A DNA stretch of 64,000 nucleotides from Amycolatopsis rubida (GTDB lineage: Bacteria; Actinomycetota; Actinomycetes; Mycobacteriales; Pseudonocardiaceae). The notes under the pieces were generated by a model. That model worked only from the letters and a program-made list of their open reading frames with translations. It ran no database searches and was not told the DNA's origin. Of the stretch, positions 52,781 through 61,963 are shown in pieces. The stretch is taken from positions 1 through 64,000 of the forward strand of contig NZ_FOWC01000003.1 in assembly GCF_900115345.1 (NCBI RefSeq), read 5' to 3'. How positions within the stretch are numbered: the first letter of the stretch is position 1; the number at the start of each line of letters is the position of its first letter. Both the position numbers and the translations under genes were made by a program.

Positions 52781-53532
52781 GGCGCGAAACCCAGAACGTA
52801 CTGCTGATCCTCCTGGGCGGCGCCCTGGTGAAGATCGCGCTCAACGGCGACTACCTGCGCTACGTAAAACCCGCCCAGCAACCATGGATCATCGCCGGCG
52901 GCGCGGTGATGCTGCTGCTGGGCGCGACAGCCATCATCCGGGACATCGCAGCCGCGCGCGCCGCGGCGAAAGCAGCGCACGAACCCGAAGCAGGCGCCGA
53001 ACATCCAGACGCGCACGGCCATCACCATCACCCCGCGCGCTCGGCCTGGCTGCTCGTCGTCCCGGTGCTGGCGGTGTTCCTCGTCGCCCCGCCCGCACTC
53101 GGCGCGGATTCGGTCACCCGCACCGAAGCACGCCTTCCCGCCAGCGCCGCGACCACCTCGGCGGCCGCGTTCCCGCCGCTCCCCGCCGGAGCCGTGGTGC
53201 CGATGGCGATGAACGAGGTCGTCACGCGCGCAGGCTGGGATGCCAACGGAACCATGAACGGACGCACCGTCGAGATCTCCGGCTTCGTGGTGCATACCGG
53301 AGGCCAAACCCTGTTGGCCCGCTTGGTAATCAGCTGCTGCGCAGCGGACGCGGCCCCCGTCACGGTGCACCTCAAAGGCGGCGGCGCCGACCGCTTCCCG
53401 AGCGACACGTGGCTGCGCGTCGCGGGCCAGATCGTCCCGGGCACCGCGACCGAGGCCAACAGCTACACGCCGGATCTGGTCCCGGTGACAGTCGAACGGA
53501 TCACCGCGCCAAAGGATCCGTATGAATACTGA
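52777..53532 (+). CDS. TIGR03943/DUF1980-like protein partnering the permease
   Basis: A 251-residue protein. Two transmembrane helices at about residues 5-20 and 36-55 precede a histidine-rich loop (DAHGHHHHPA) and another helix. The C-terminal domain contains VEISGFVVHTGGQTLLARLV and ISCCAADAAPV, matching the YcgQ/TIGR03943 family. The histidine cluster and Cys-Cys suggest metal binding. It is made together with the permease. Confidence 0.85.
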   Translation: MRRETQNVLLILLGGALVKIALNGDYLRYVKPAQQPWIIAGGAVMLLLGATAIIRDIAAARAAAKAAHEPEAGAEHPDAHGHHHHPARSAWLLVVPVLAVFLVAPPALGADSVTRTEARLPASAATTSAAAFPPLPAGAVVPMAMNEVVTRAGWDANGTMNGRTVEISGFVVHTGGQTLLARLVISCCAADAAPVTVHLKGGGADRFPSDTWLRVAGQIVPGTATEANSYTPDLVPVTVERITAPKDPYEY

Positions 53533-54158
53533 AAGGAGCGACACCGCCGACATGTCCGCCGCGCCCGCCACGGAACGAGGACCGCCGCCTCGGCCCGGCC
53601 CGGTGCACCTGAGTTTCTTCGACCGATCCCGGAGCGTCCTGCTTCGCGTGCTCGCTCAAGCCCGCCGCTTGAGACTGCCCCGAACGGACCCACATCGCGA
53701 TCGGCCCGAATCGCTCAGAGTTGCGAAACCCAGCGGCCCGACGGTCTCGCAGCGGCTCCGTTTGCCGAAAGCCTGCTCCGAACCCTCGCCGAACCCGCGT
53801 CTCCGCCCAGCCCGGACCGGTTCCGCCGCCTGGAGACCGAGCCGACTCCCGTGCCGGACGAGCCTGAACTCTCCAGCCGCCCCTGGAGCAGGTCCTCGCT
53901 GACGCGGGCCCGGCTTAGGACTGCAGCCCGGCTGAGCCGAAGCCAGTTCGCTCAAGTGCCCGGAGCATTCCGGCCCCTTGCGCTACAGCCCGCCGCGAGG
54001 CTCGGCATCCGGTCAGCGCCCCGGCGCGTCTCCAGCCCGCCGCCGCAGGGCCCGGCAGCCGGCTTGCTCGGCGAGCCGGAGCCCCCAGGCCAACCGCGGC
54101 GCGGCGACGACGCGAGCGCGGGCCGTGACGCCAGCGCGAGCCGTGACGCGGCCGAGGA
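53533..54158. other. 625-base region of unclear coding status
   Basis: The plus-strand frame of the preceding gene stays open beyond its stop at 53530-53532 to about 54309. It reads like protein in part (for example FAESLLRTLAEPA and LETEPTPVPDEPELSSRPW near 53760-53890). There is no convincing start codon or ribosome-binding site, and the right end is low-complexity. It may be a gene remnant. AAAGGAG at 53530 is not followed by a well-placed start. Confidence 0.35.
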
Positions 54159-54572
54159 TCAGCTCGCGTGCTCGGCGCAGGTGCCGGTGATCTCCACGGT
54201 GTGGCTGATGTCGGTGAACCCGTGGTCCGCGGCGATTTTTTCCGCCCAGCGTTCCACCGCGGGACCCTCGACCTCCACCGTGCGCCCGCACACGCGGCAC
54301 ACGAGGTGATGGTGGTGGTGCGACGAGCACCGGCGGTAGATCGCCTCGCCGGAGTCGGTGCGCAAGACGTCGATCTCGCCCGCCTCGGAGAGCGACTGCA
54401 GCGTCCGGTAGACGGTGGTCAGGCCGATGCCGTCGCCGCGTTTGCGGAGTTCGTCGTGGAGTTCCTGGGCCGAGCGGAAGTCGTCGACAGTGCTGAGCAG
54501 GTCGACCACCGCCGCGCGCTGCTTCGTCGAGCGCCGGCCGGGCACCGGGGCCGGTTTGGGGACCGAGGACAT
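54159..54572 (-). CDS. zur: Zinc uptake regulator (Fur family)
   Basis: A 137-residue Fur-family repressor. The winged helix (STKQRAAVVDLLSTVDDFRS, IGLTTVYRTLQSLSEAG) and the RCSSHHHHHLVCRVCGRT segment closely match mycobacterial Zur (FurB). The last structural zinc pair, usually CxxC, reads GTCAEHAS, so the second cysteine is replaced by histidine. It should repress zinc-uptake genes when zinc is sufficient. ATG 54572 is used; GTG 54578 overlaps the smtB stop codon. smtB and zur form the conserved zinc-sensor operon. Confidence 0.92.
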   Translation of the reverse strand: MSSVPKPAPVPGRRSTKQRAAVVDLLSTVDDFRSAQELHDELRKRGDGIGLTTVYRTLQSLSEAGEIDVLRTDSGEAIYRRCSSHHHHHLVCRVCGRTVEVEGPAVERWAEKIAADHGFTDISHTVEITGTCAEHAS

Positions 54573-54574
54573 CG

Positions 54575-55534
54575 TCACTTCCCTTCCTGCACGTGGGCGA
54601 CCGCGTCGACGACGATGTGCGCCAAGTGGTCGTCCACCAGCCGGTAGACGACCTCGCGGCCGCGCCGCTCGCCCTGGACCACGCCCGCGGTCTTGAGAAC
54701 GCGGAGGTGCTGGCTGATCAACGGCTGGGCGACGTCGAGTTCGTCCACCAGCTCGTGGACGCACCGGTCCGCCTCCCGCAACTGCAGCACGATAGCGATC
54801 CGCACCGGCGCGGCGAGCGCCCGGAGCAGTTCGCCGGCGTCGGCCAGCACTCCGGGAGGCATGACCGCAGGTCCGGAACCGGCGGACCGCTCGCCCGTGC
54901 CGCCCGCGTCGACGGGATGCGGCGGGTCCGCGGGCAGTTCTGCCTGCCCGTCGGCGGCTGCCTCGTCCGAGACAGCGGAAGCGCGCTCCGCGGAAGTCTC
55001 GGCTTTCTCGGTTGCGGCCGGACCCGGAGCGGCCGGACTGGCTGCCCCGGTCCGGTCCGCGGCAGCGTTGTTCACTGAGGCCTCGGCGTTCCTGGTCGTT
55101 GCCGGTCCCGGGGCGCCCGAGCTGGCCGCAGCCGGGCCGGTGTGTTCTGCGAATGCGTCGGTCGTTGCGGAGTGCTGAGCTGCCGGACCCGCGGCGGTCG
55201 TCTCGTCCGTGGCCGCGTGGTACGCGGGCGCCTCGCCGCCGGTTGCCGCCGAGACTGGGGCGGCTGAGCACGCGACAGTCGCTTCTGCCGGGCCGGAGGG
55301 GTTCACGGCCGCCGCCGAGGTCGCCGCGGCCGGGCCCGCCGCGGCCGGGCCTGCTGAACTCGGGCCTGTCGAATCCGGGCCTGTCGAATCCGGGCCTGCT
55401 GAACTCGGGCCTGTCGAATCCGGGCCTGTCGAATCCGGACCCGCCGAACCCGGACCCGCCGCGACCGTGCCCGCCGAACCCGGAGACCCGGCCCCCCAAG
55501 CCTCGGACAGGGCGCTCGAAGGTGCCGACCTCAT
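54575..55534 (-). CDS. smtB: Zinc-responsive ArsR/SmtB-family repressor with ~220-residue N-terminal extension
   Basis: The last 95 residues are a typical SmtB: LADAGELLRALAAPVRIAIV, ELDVAQPLISQHLRVLKTAG and an alpha-5 zinc site, DDHLAHIVVDAVAHVQE, that fits D-x-H-x10-H-x2-E. The neighbour zur confirms the assignment. ATG 55534 has GGAGG five bases upstream. It opens a ~224-residue low-complexity extension rich in Ala, Gly, Pro, Ser, Thr and Glu, with repeated GPDSTGP units. Codon third positions in the repeat are unusually AT-rich for this genome. A start at ATG 54862 would give the bare domain. The extension is probably disordered. Confidence 0.8.
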   Translation of the reverse strand: MRSAPSSALSEAWGAGSPGSAGTVAAGPGSAGPDSTGPDSTGPSSAGPDSTGPDSTGPSSAGPAAAGPAAATSAAAVNPSGPAEATVACSAAPVSAATGGEAPAYHAATDETTAAGPAAQHSATTDAFAEHTGPAAASSGAPGPATTRNAEASVNNAAADRTGAASPAAPGPAATEKAETSAERASAVSDEAAADGQAELPADPPHPVDAGGTGERSAGSGPAVMPPGVLADAGELLRALAAPVRIAIVLQLREADRCVHELVDELDVAQPLISQHLRVLKTAGVVQGERRGREVVYRLVDDHLAHIVVDAVAHVQEGK

Positions 55535-55650
55535 CGCTGCCTCCACTCGCGTCCCGCCGTCCGCTCCGTCTCGCCGCGTCCCAGGCCAGCACCGACCAGG
55601 GGATGGCGTTTCCGAAGCCGGATGTCATTGCCGATAACCTTCGCCGCCAT
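55531..55650 (-). CDS. Candidate 39-residue upstream ORF coupled to smtB
   Basis: Reading from ATG 55650 (MAAKVIGNDIRLRKR) to TGA 55531-55533, the stop overlaps the smtB ATG. AGGGAA lies upstream of the start. The peptide is basic and unlike known families. Overlapping frames also exist here, so translation is uncertain. Confidence 0.35.
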   Translation of the reverse strand: MAAKVIGNDIRLRKRHPLVGAGLGRGETERTAGREWRQR

Positions 55651-55854
55651 CGTAGTGTTCCCTTCCCCGGGCGCGGTGATCGCCGGGGCCCGGGGGACCG
55701 GCGATCCGGATTGACCCGATCGGGTGAGTTCGTGAAGATGTGGCTTGTCGGCCTCGCAAGTCGTCGCGGACGGTGCAAGGTTGTCCTGGGGGCGATTCGT
55801 CGCGTCTCGTACAGTGGCGGATCGCTCGGGGTTGCCGAAGGGCAGTGGGGAGAC

Positions 55855-56964
55855 ATGACTCGTTTCGTGACGAAGGCCGCGGTGGCGGCCCTGGTGGCAC
55901 TGCCGGCGCTGGCCCCGGCCGCCGCGGCGCAGACCCAGGCCGGGCAGGCGGTCGACGAGAAGACCGGTCCGGTGTCGTTCGCCAACGTGGCGTCCGTGCG
56001 GCTCGGCGGCGACCCGCAGCACGGCGGCGCGCTGATCACCGAAACGCAGCGGTCCCCGCTCACCCCCGGCCAGTCGCAGCTCGGCACGGACCGCGTGGCG
56101 GTGCCGAAGAACGACGGCGAGCGCAACACCTTCGGCCCGAACTACGAGATCGACCTCGGCAAGTACGACAAGCCGTCGGCCAGCCCGTACCCGCAGGGCA
56201 TCGCGAGCCGCGACCACAAGGTCGTCGCCGCGCTGCAGACCACGCACGTGCCCACCGCGGTGGCGGAGACGAACTACGCGCTGCGCGACAACGGCCGCGG
56301 CAAGCCCGCGCCGGTCGACAACACGGTGCTGGTTCTCGAGGGCGCGCACAGCGCGGTCGACTGCTCCGGCCCAGGCAAGGTCTCCAGCACCACCACGGCC
56401 GCCCGCGTCTGGGTGCGCGGCGAGGACGACGCGCTGAAGCAGGTCGCGATGCCCGCCAGCGGGACGCTCAGCGTGACCGGCCTCAAGATGAACTCGCCCA
56501 CCCCGGTGCCGCAGAGCGATCCCGGCAAGACCACCTCCGACCTCGTCGTGTCCCGGGTTTCCGCCTTCGACCAGCTGATCAAGCAGGACGGTTGGCGCTC
56601 CGGCGACGTCACCGCGCAGGCGGGCTGGCGCGTCGAGATCACCACGCACGCGCGCGACGCCGAGGACACCAAGCTGAGCGACGTGCAGACCACCATGGTG
56701 CTCGGCGGCGTCAGCTGCTCGATCCCGAAGAACTTCGTCGCCGCGGCCGGCAACGGTTCGGGCAGCGGGGGCACGGTGCAGCAGCCGTCGGTGCCCACCG
56801 AGGTCCCGGCAGGCTACCTCGGCGCTCAGGCCGCCGCGCCGTCCGACGACCTGCGCCTGCCTCTCGGCTTCGGCCTGCTCGGCGGCGGGCTGCTCTTCGG
56901 CGCCGTCGCGATCGTGCTCGGCCGTCGCCGCGCGGCGCGGGTCGTCCGCTCCCGCGGCGAATAG
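55855..56964 (+). CDS. Secreted, membrane-anchored surface protein next to sortases
   Basis: A 369-residue protein. The signal peptide ends near LAPAAAAQ (residues 1-24). The mature domain has two cysteines (VDCSGPG, VSCSIPK) and beta-rich character. A glycine/serine-rich stalk near 305 leads to a C-terminal transmembrane helix and a GRRRAARVVRSRGE tail. This is the layout of a sorted surface protein, but no LPxTG motif is visible; the nearest is LRLPLGF before the helix. It is followed four bases later by a sortase gene. The function is unknown. Confidence 0.8.
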   Translation: MTRFVTKAAVAALVALPALAPAAAAQTQAGQAVDEKTGPVSFANVASVRLGGDPQHGGALITETQRSPLTPGQSQLGTDRVAVPKNDGERNTFGPNYEIDLGKYDKPSASPYPQGIASRDHKVVAALQTTHVPTAVAETNYALRDNGRGKPAPVDNTVLVLEGAHSAVDCSGPGKVSSTTTAARVWVRGEDDALKQVAMPASGTLSVTGLKMNSPTPVPQSDPGKTTSDLVVSRVSAFDQLIKQDGWRSGDVTAQAGWRVEITTHARDAEDTKLSDVQTTMVLGGVSCSIPKNFVAAAGNGSGSGGTVQQPSVPTEVPAGYLGAQAAAPSDDLRLPLGFGLLGGGLLFGAVAIVLGRRRAARVVRSRGE

Positions 56965-56967
56965 GCC

Positions 56968-57606
56968 GTGCCGCGCACCGTGCTGACGGTCGCGTCGGCG
57001 GTGGTCGCCGTGCTGGCGATCGCGGCCGGCGTGATCGTCCTGACCTGGGTGCCCGCCCCGGTCCCGGTCGCCGTCGCCGATCCGCCGCCCGGCTCGCTGC
57101 CGGGCGAGGACGGCGCGCCCGCCGAACTGCCCTCGGACGGCCAGGCGATCGGACTGCAACGCCCCGGCAGCATCCGCCTGCCCGACGGCTCCGAGGCCCG
57201 GCTGAAGCGCACCGAGATCACCCAGAAAGGCATCCTGCCGATCCCGCGCGGACTCAGCGACGCCGCGTGGTGGGGTGCCCGCCTCGGCGCGAAGCAGGGC
57301 GCGGCGGTGCTGTCCGGGCACGTCAACTGGGCCGGCACGAAGGGTCCCTTCGACGACCTGTGGCGCGTCCGCACCGGTGACAACGTCAGCATCGTCGACG
57401 CGTCCGGCGGCCGCTGGCTCTACCGCGTCACCGGCGCGGCCACGATCCCGAAGGAACAGCTGCCCGCACAGGCCCCCGGCTGGTTCGCCCAGACCGGCCC
57501 GCACCGCCTGGTCCTGGTCACCTGCGGCGGCGACTACGTCGGCGGCACCGAGGGCTACGACGAGAACCGGATCGTCACGGCGGACCTGGTCTCCCGGCCG
57601 GACTGA
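56968..57606 (+). CDS. Class F sortase
   Basis: A 212-residue membrane-anchored transpeptidase. A single N-terminal helix (residues 5-28) is followed by a Pro-rich linker and the sortase barrel. The catalytic residues are His118 (LSGHVNWAG), Cys186 (LVTCGGDYV) and Arg201 (ENRIVTA). Sortases cleave a sorting motif and join the protein to the cell wall; class F is typical of actinobacteria. The likely substrate is the protein encoded just upstream. Confidence 0.92.
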   Translation: MPRTVLTVASAVVAVLAIAAGVIVLTWVPAPVPVAVADPPPGSLPGEDGAPAELPSDGQAIGLQRPGSIRLPDGSEARLKRTEITQKGILPIPRGLSDAAWWGARLGAKQGAAVLSGHVNWAGTKGPFDDLWRVRTGDNVSIVDASGGRWLYRVTGAATIPKEQLPAQAPGWFAQTGPHRLVLVTCGGDYVGGTEGYDENRIVTADLVSRPD

Positions 57607-57792
57607 ACCAACCAGACCGGGAGAGCGGGACCGGCCGGCCGCGACCGCGCCGCGTGGCGGGTCCCCTCCTCCGAAACCGCCCGCGGCCACCGAGGTCGCG
57701 AAGGCTCCCGCCGCTCCGGCGAAAATCCGTGCAACCCCTTCGGCGCCCCACCGCATGTCTCCCCAGAGAAACCTCCAGACCAGGGGAGCACG

Positions 57793-58452
57793 ATGCAGGG
57801 GACACAGGCACAACCGGCACGCAAACGCGGCGCAGTGATCGTCGTAGCCGCCGTCGTCGCAGTGGCAGCGGTCATCGCCGCCGTGCTGATCTTCTTCACC
57901 GGCAACGACAATTCGGCGCAGCCGCAGCAGCAGACCGGCACCGCGCAGGTCGGCGCCGGCCAGGCCGGAAGCAGCCGAGCCGGGAACACCCAGCCGGACC
58001 CCGGACAGACCCCCGGCACCGTCAAGCTGCCCAGCGGCGGGCAGGCGAAGCTGATCGCCGAGGAGGTCGGCGAGGACGGCGCGCTGCCGATCCCGAAGAG
58101 CCTCGCCGAAGCGGCCTGGTGGGGATCCGGCCTCGGGGCCGCGCAAGGCGTCACGCTGCTGTCCGGGCACGTCAACTGGGCGGGCGAGTCCGGGCCGTTC
58201 CAGCAGCTCTGGAAGATGAAGGCGGGCCAGGTCGTCACCGTCACCGACACCGCGGGCAAGCAGTGGGAGTACAAGATCGACGAGGTGCGCACGATCCACA
58301 AGTCGGATCTGGCGGCCGAATCCGCGAAGCTCTTCGACCCCGACGGGCCGCACCGGCTCGTGCTCGTCACGTGCGGCGGCGACTACGTGGGCGGCCAGGA
58401 GGGCTACGACGACAACCGGGTCGTGACGGCCTCTCCGGTCACCCGTTCGTGA
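57793..58452 (+). CDS. Class F sortase, second copy
   Basis: A 219-residue paralogue of the sortase at 56968. One N-terminal helix (residues 13-36) and a Gln/Gly-rich linker precede the barrel. Catalytic residues are His126 (LSGHVNWAG), Cys194 (LVTCGGDYV) and Arg209 (DNRVVTA). The gap of about 190 bases before it contains no gene. Two sortases with one visible substrate suggest that others are encoded elsewhere. Confidence 0.92.
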   Translation: MQGTQAQPARKRGAVIVVAAVVAVAAVIAAVLIFFTGNDNSAQPQQQTGTAQVGAGQAGSSRAGNTQPDPGQTPGTVKLPSGGQAKLIAEEVGEDGALPIPKSLAEAAWWGSGLGAAQGVTLLSGHVNWAGESGPFQQLWKMKAGQVVTVTDTAGKQWEYKIDEVRTIHKSDLAAESAKLFDPDGPHRLVLVTCGGDYVGGQEGYDDNRVVTASPVTRS

Positions 58453-58537
58453 CCTCCGACCTGCGCGGAGGCCCCGGGGACCGGCCGGATACGCTGGACC
58501 TTCCGATAACTGTCCCCGCATGCGTCCGGAGCGTGGA

Positions 58538-59926
<1,389 letters not shown>

Positions 59927-59943
59927 CCGCCGCGTACTCCGTT

Positions 59944-59986
59944 CCGGACGGCCCTTCCCCGCGCTTGCCGGGGCAGGGCCGTCCGG
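59944..59986 (+). terminator. Strong hairpin terminator of glyS
   Basis: Arms 59944-59955 and 59975-59986 pair perfectly and enclose a second 5-base stem. The right half of this hairpin is copied again at about 60165-60184, after the duplicated gene fragment. Confidence 0.8.
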
Positions 59987-59998
59987 CGTTTGTCGCGC

Positions 59999-60184
59999 GG
60001 TGCCGACCTGTCGTCGAAGGTGCGTGGGCGCGCGGCTGCGCAAGCACGACTTCGACACGCTTGAGGACAACGCGGTGACGATCCGCGAGCGCGACAGCAT
60101 GAAGCAGGAGCGCATCTCGATCGATCAGGTCGAGTCGTATCTGGCTGGTCGTCTGCTCGGCTGCGGGGCAGGGCCGTCCGGCGT
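59999..60184 (+). pseudogene. Duplicated 3' fragment of glyS with terminator half
   Basis: Bases 60047-60164 match 59806-59923 as far as I can align them by eye, at an offset of 241. Just before, 59999-60047 is a degraded copy of about 59666-59719, so 80-90 bases of glyS are missing from the copy. After the coding part, the terminator right arm recurs. The fragment has no start codon or function of its own. Confidence 0.9.
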
Positions 60185-60273
60185 TTCGTCCCCGGCACCC
60201 CTGACACCTGTCACGGTCGGGTCGTGACGCTCGGCCTGCGCACCGGCCGCAGGCGCGCGGCAGGCTTCAAGCC

Positions 60274-61203
60274 ATGGACAACACACAGGAAATCGCGGCG
60301 GGGGCGGCGATCCGGCTGGGCGGGATCGCCAAGCGCTACGGGGATGTGCGTGCGGTCAGCCACGTCGACCTGACCATCGCGCCGGGGGAAGTGGTGGCGC
60401 TGCTCGGACCCAACGGGGCGGGCAAATCGACCACCGTCGACATGATTCTGGGGCTCACCACACCCGACGAGGGCACCGTTTCGGTGTTCGGCCAGACACC
60501 CGCCGACGCGGTGCGCGCGGGGATGATCGGCGCGATGCTGCAGGGCGGCACGCTGCTGGATGACCTGACCGTGCGCGAAACCGTCGGTCTCGTCGCGAAA
60601 CTCCACCGCCGTCCGATGCCGGTGCGGGAGGCGTTGCGTGCCGCCGGGGTCGAGGACATCGCCGACCGGCGGGCCAACAAGCTTTCCGGCGGCCAGAAAC
60701 AACGTGTGCGGTTCGCGGTCGCGCTGGTGTCGGATCCCGATCTGCTCGTGCTCGACGAGCCGACCGCGGCGATGGACGTCGGCAGCAGGCGCGAGTTCTG
60801 GAAGTCGATGTACTCGTTCACCGACACCGGCCGCACCGTGCTGTTCGCGACGCATTACCTGGAAGAGGCCGAGGAATTCGCCGACCGGGTCGTGCTGATG
60901 CGGGCGGGGGAGATCGTCGCCGACGGGTCCGTCGCGGAGGTCCGCGCCCTCGCCGGCGGGCGCACGATCCGCGCGGTGCTGCCGGCCGGGGTCAGCGACC
61001 AGCTGGTCTCGGCACTGCCCGCGGTCACCTCCTTCGCACTGCGCGGCGAACGCGTCGCATTGTCCAGTTCCGACTCCGACACCACCTTGCGCGCGCTGCT
61101 CGCCGCCGTCCCGGCCGTGCGCGACATCGAGATCGGCGCGGTCGGCCTCGAAGGCGCGTTCCTTTCCCTGACCTCCGGCGAAACGGAAGAAGCAGTCCGA
61201 TGA
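60274..61203 (+). CDS. ABC transporter ATP-binding protein (ABC-2/DrrA-like)
   Basis: A 309-residue ATPase. Walker A is GPNGAGKST, the signature LSGGQKQR and Walker B LLVLDEPTAAMD. The long C-terminal region is typical of drug or lipid exporters of the DrrA/CcmA group. It overlaps the permease gene by four bases and forms an exporter with it. The cargo is unknown. Confidence 0.92.
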   Translation: MDNTQEIAAGAAIRLGGIAKRYGDVRAVSHVDLTIAPGEVVALLGPNGAGKSTTVDMILGLTTPDEGTVSVFGQTPADAVRAGMIGAMLQGGTLLDDLTVRETVGLVAKLHRRPMPVREALRAAGVEDIADRRANKLSGGQKQRVRFAVALVSDPDLLVLDEPTAAMDVGSRREFWKSMYSFTDTGRTVLFATHYLEEAEEFADRVVLMRAGEIVADGSVAEVRALAGGRTIRAVLPAGVSDQLVSALPAVTSFALRGERVALSSSDSDTTLRALLAAVPAVRDIEIGAVGLEGAFLSLTSGETEEAVR

Positions 61204-61940
61204 ACCCCGCCTACCTCCTCGTCGAAACCCGCAGGCTGTTCCGTTCGCCGCGGTTCCTGATCTTCGTCGTGGCCTTCCCCGTGCTCATGTTCCTGTTGCA
61301 GGCCACGGTGTTCACCGACCAGTCCGCGGCGGACCACGTCGCGGTCGCGGGCGTGGTCATGGTCAACATGATGACGTTCGGCACCTTCGCCGCGGCCACC
61401 ACGAACGGCGCCCGGCTGGCGATCGAACGGGCGGGCGGCTGGCAGCGGCAGCTGCGGCTGACCCCGCTGTCCGGCGCGGGCTACCTCGGCGGCAAAGCGC
61501 TGTCCGGGATGCTCGCCGGGCTGCCCGCGCTGATCCTGGTGCCGGCCATCGCCGCCTTCTCCCAGGGCGTGCACCTCGACCCGGCGGGCTGGCTGCGGGT
61601 CTTCCTCGGCATTTTCCTCGGCACCATTCCGCTGGTGCTGCTCGGACTGCTGCTGGGCCAGTTCGGCACGCCGGAGTCGATGCAGCCGATCAGCATGATC
61701 GTCACCCTCGGCATCGGTTTCCTCGGCGGGCTCTGGATCCCGCTGGAGGGCATGCCGTCCTGGATGCACGACGTCGCGCAGATCATGCCGACCTACTGGG
61801 TTCTCGGGCTGGTCCGGCCGGTCGTGACGAATCAGCTGCTGGTGAGCCTGCCGACCGCGATCGGCGTGCTGGGCGCGTGGACGCTCGTGCTCGGGATTGT
61901 CGTGGTCAGGCGATACCGTAAGGACAGCGCCCGGGTTTGA
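61200..61940 (+). CDS. ABC-2 type transporter permease
   Basis: A 246-residue membrane protein with six helices. The segment TYWVLGLVRPVVTNQLLVSL and the VRRYRKDSARV end are usual for ABC-2 permeases. It works with the preceding ATPase. It is followed by a sensor kinase of the same operon, a layout often linked to exporters controlled by a two-component system. Confidence 0.9.
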   Translation: MNPAYLLVETRRLFRSPRFLIFVVAFPVLMFLLQATVFTDQSAADHVAVAGVVMVNMMTFGTFAAATTNGARLAIERAGGWQRQLRLTPLSGAGYLGGKALSGMLAGLPALILVPAIAAFSQGVHLDPAGWLRVFLGIFLGTIPLVLLGLLLGQFGTPESMQPISMIVTLGIGFLGGLWIPLEGMPSWMHDVAQIMPTYWVLGLVRPVVTNQLLVSLPTAIGVLGAWTLVLGIVVVRRYRKDSARV

Positions 61941-61963
61941 CCGGGCGGGGAAGGAAGAGCGAC

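Noticed and set aside
53522..53902. A 126-residue plus-strand gene starting inside the TIGR03943 gene
   Set aside because: The start lies within the previous gene, the product is basic and proline-rich without family features, and another frame looks more protein-like.
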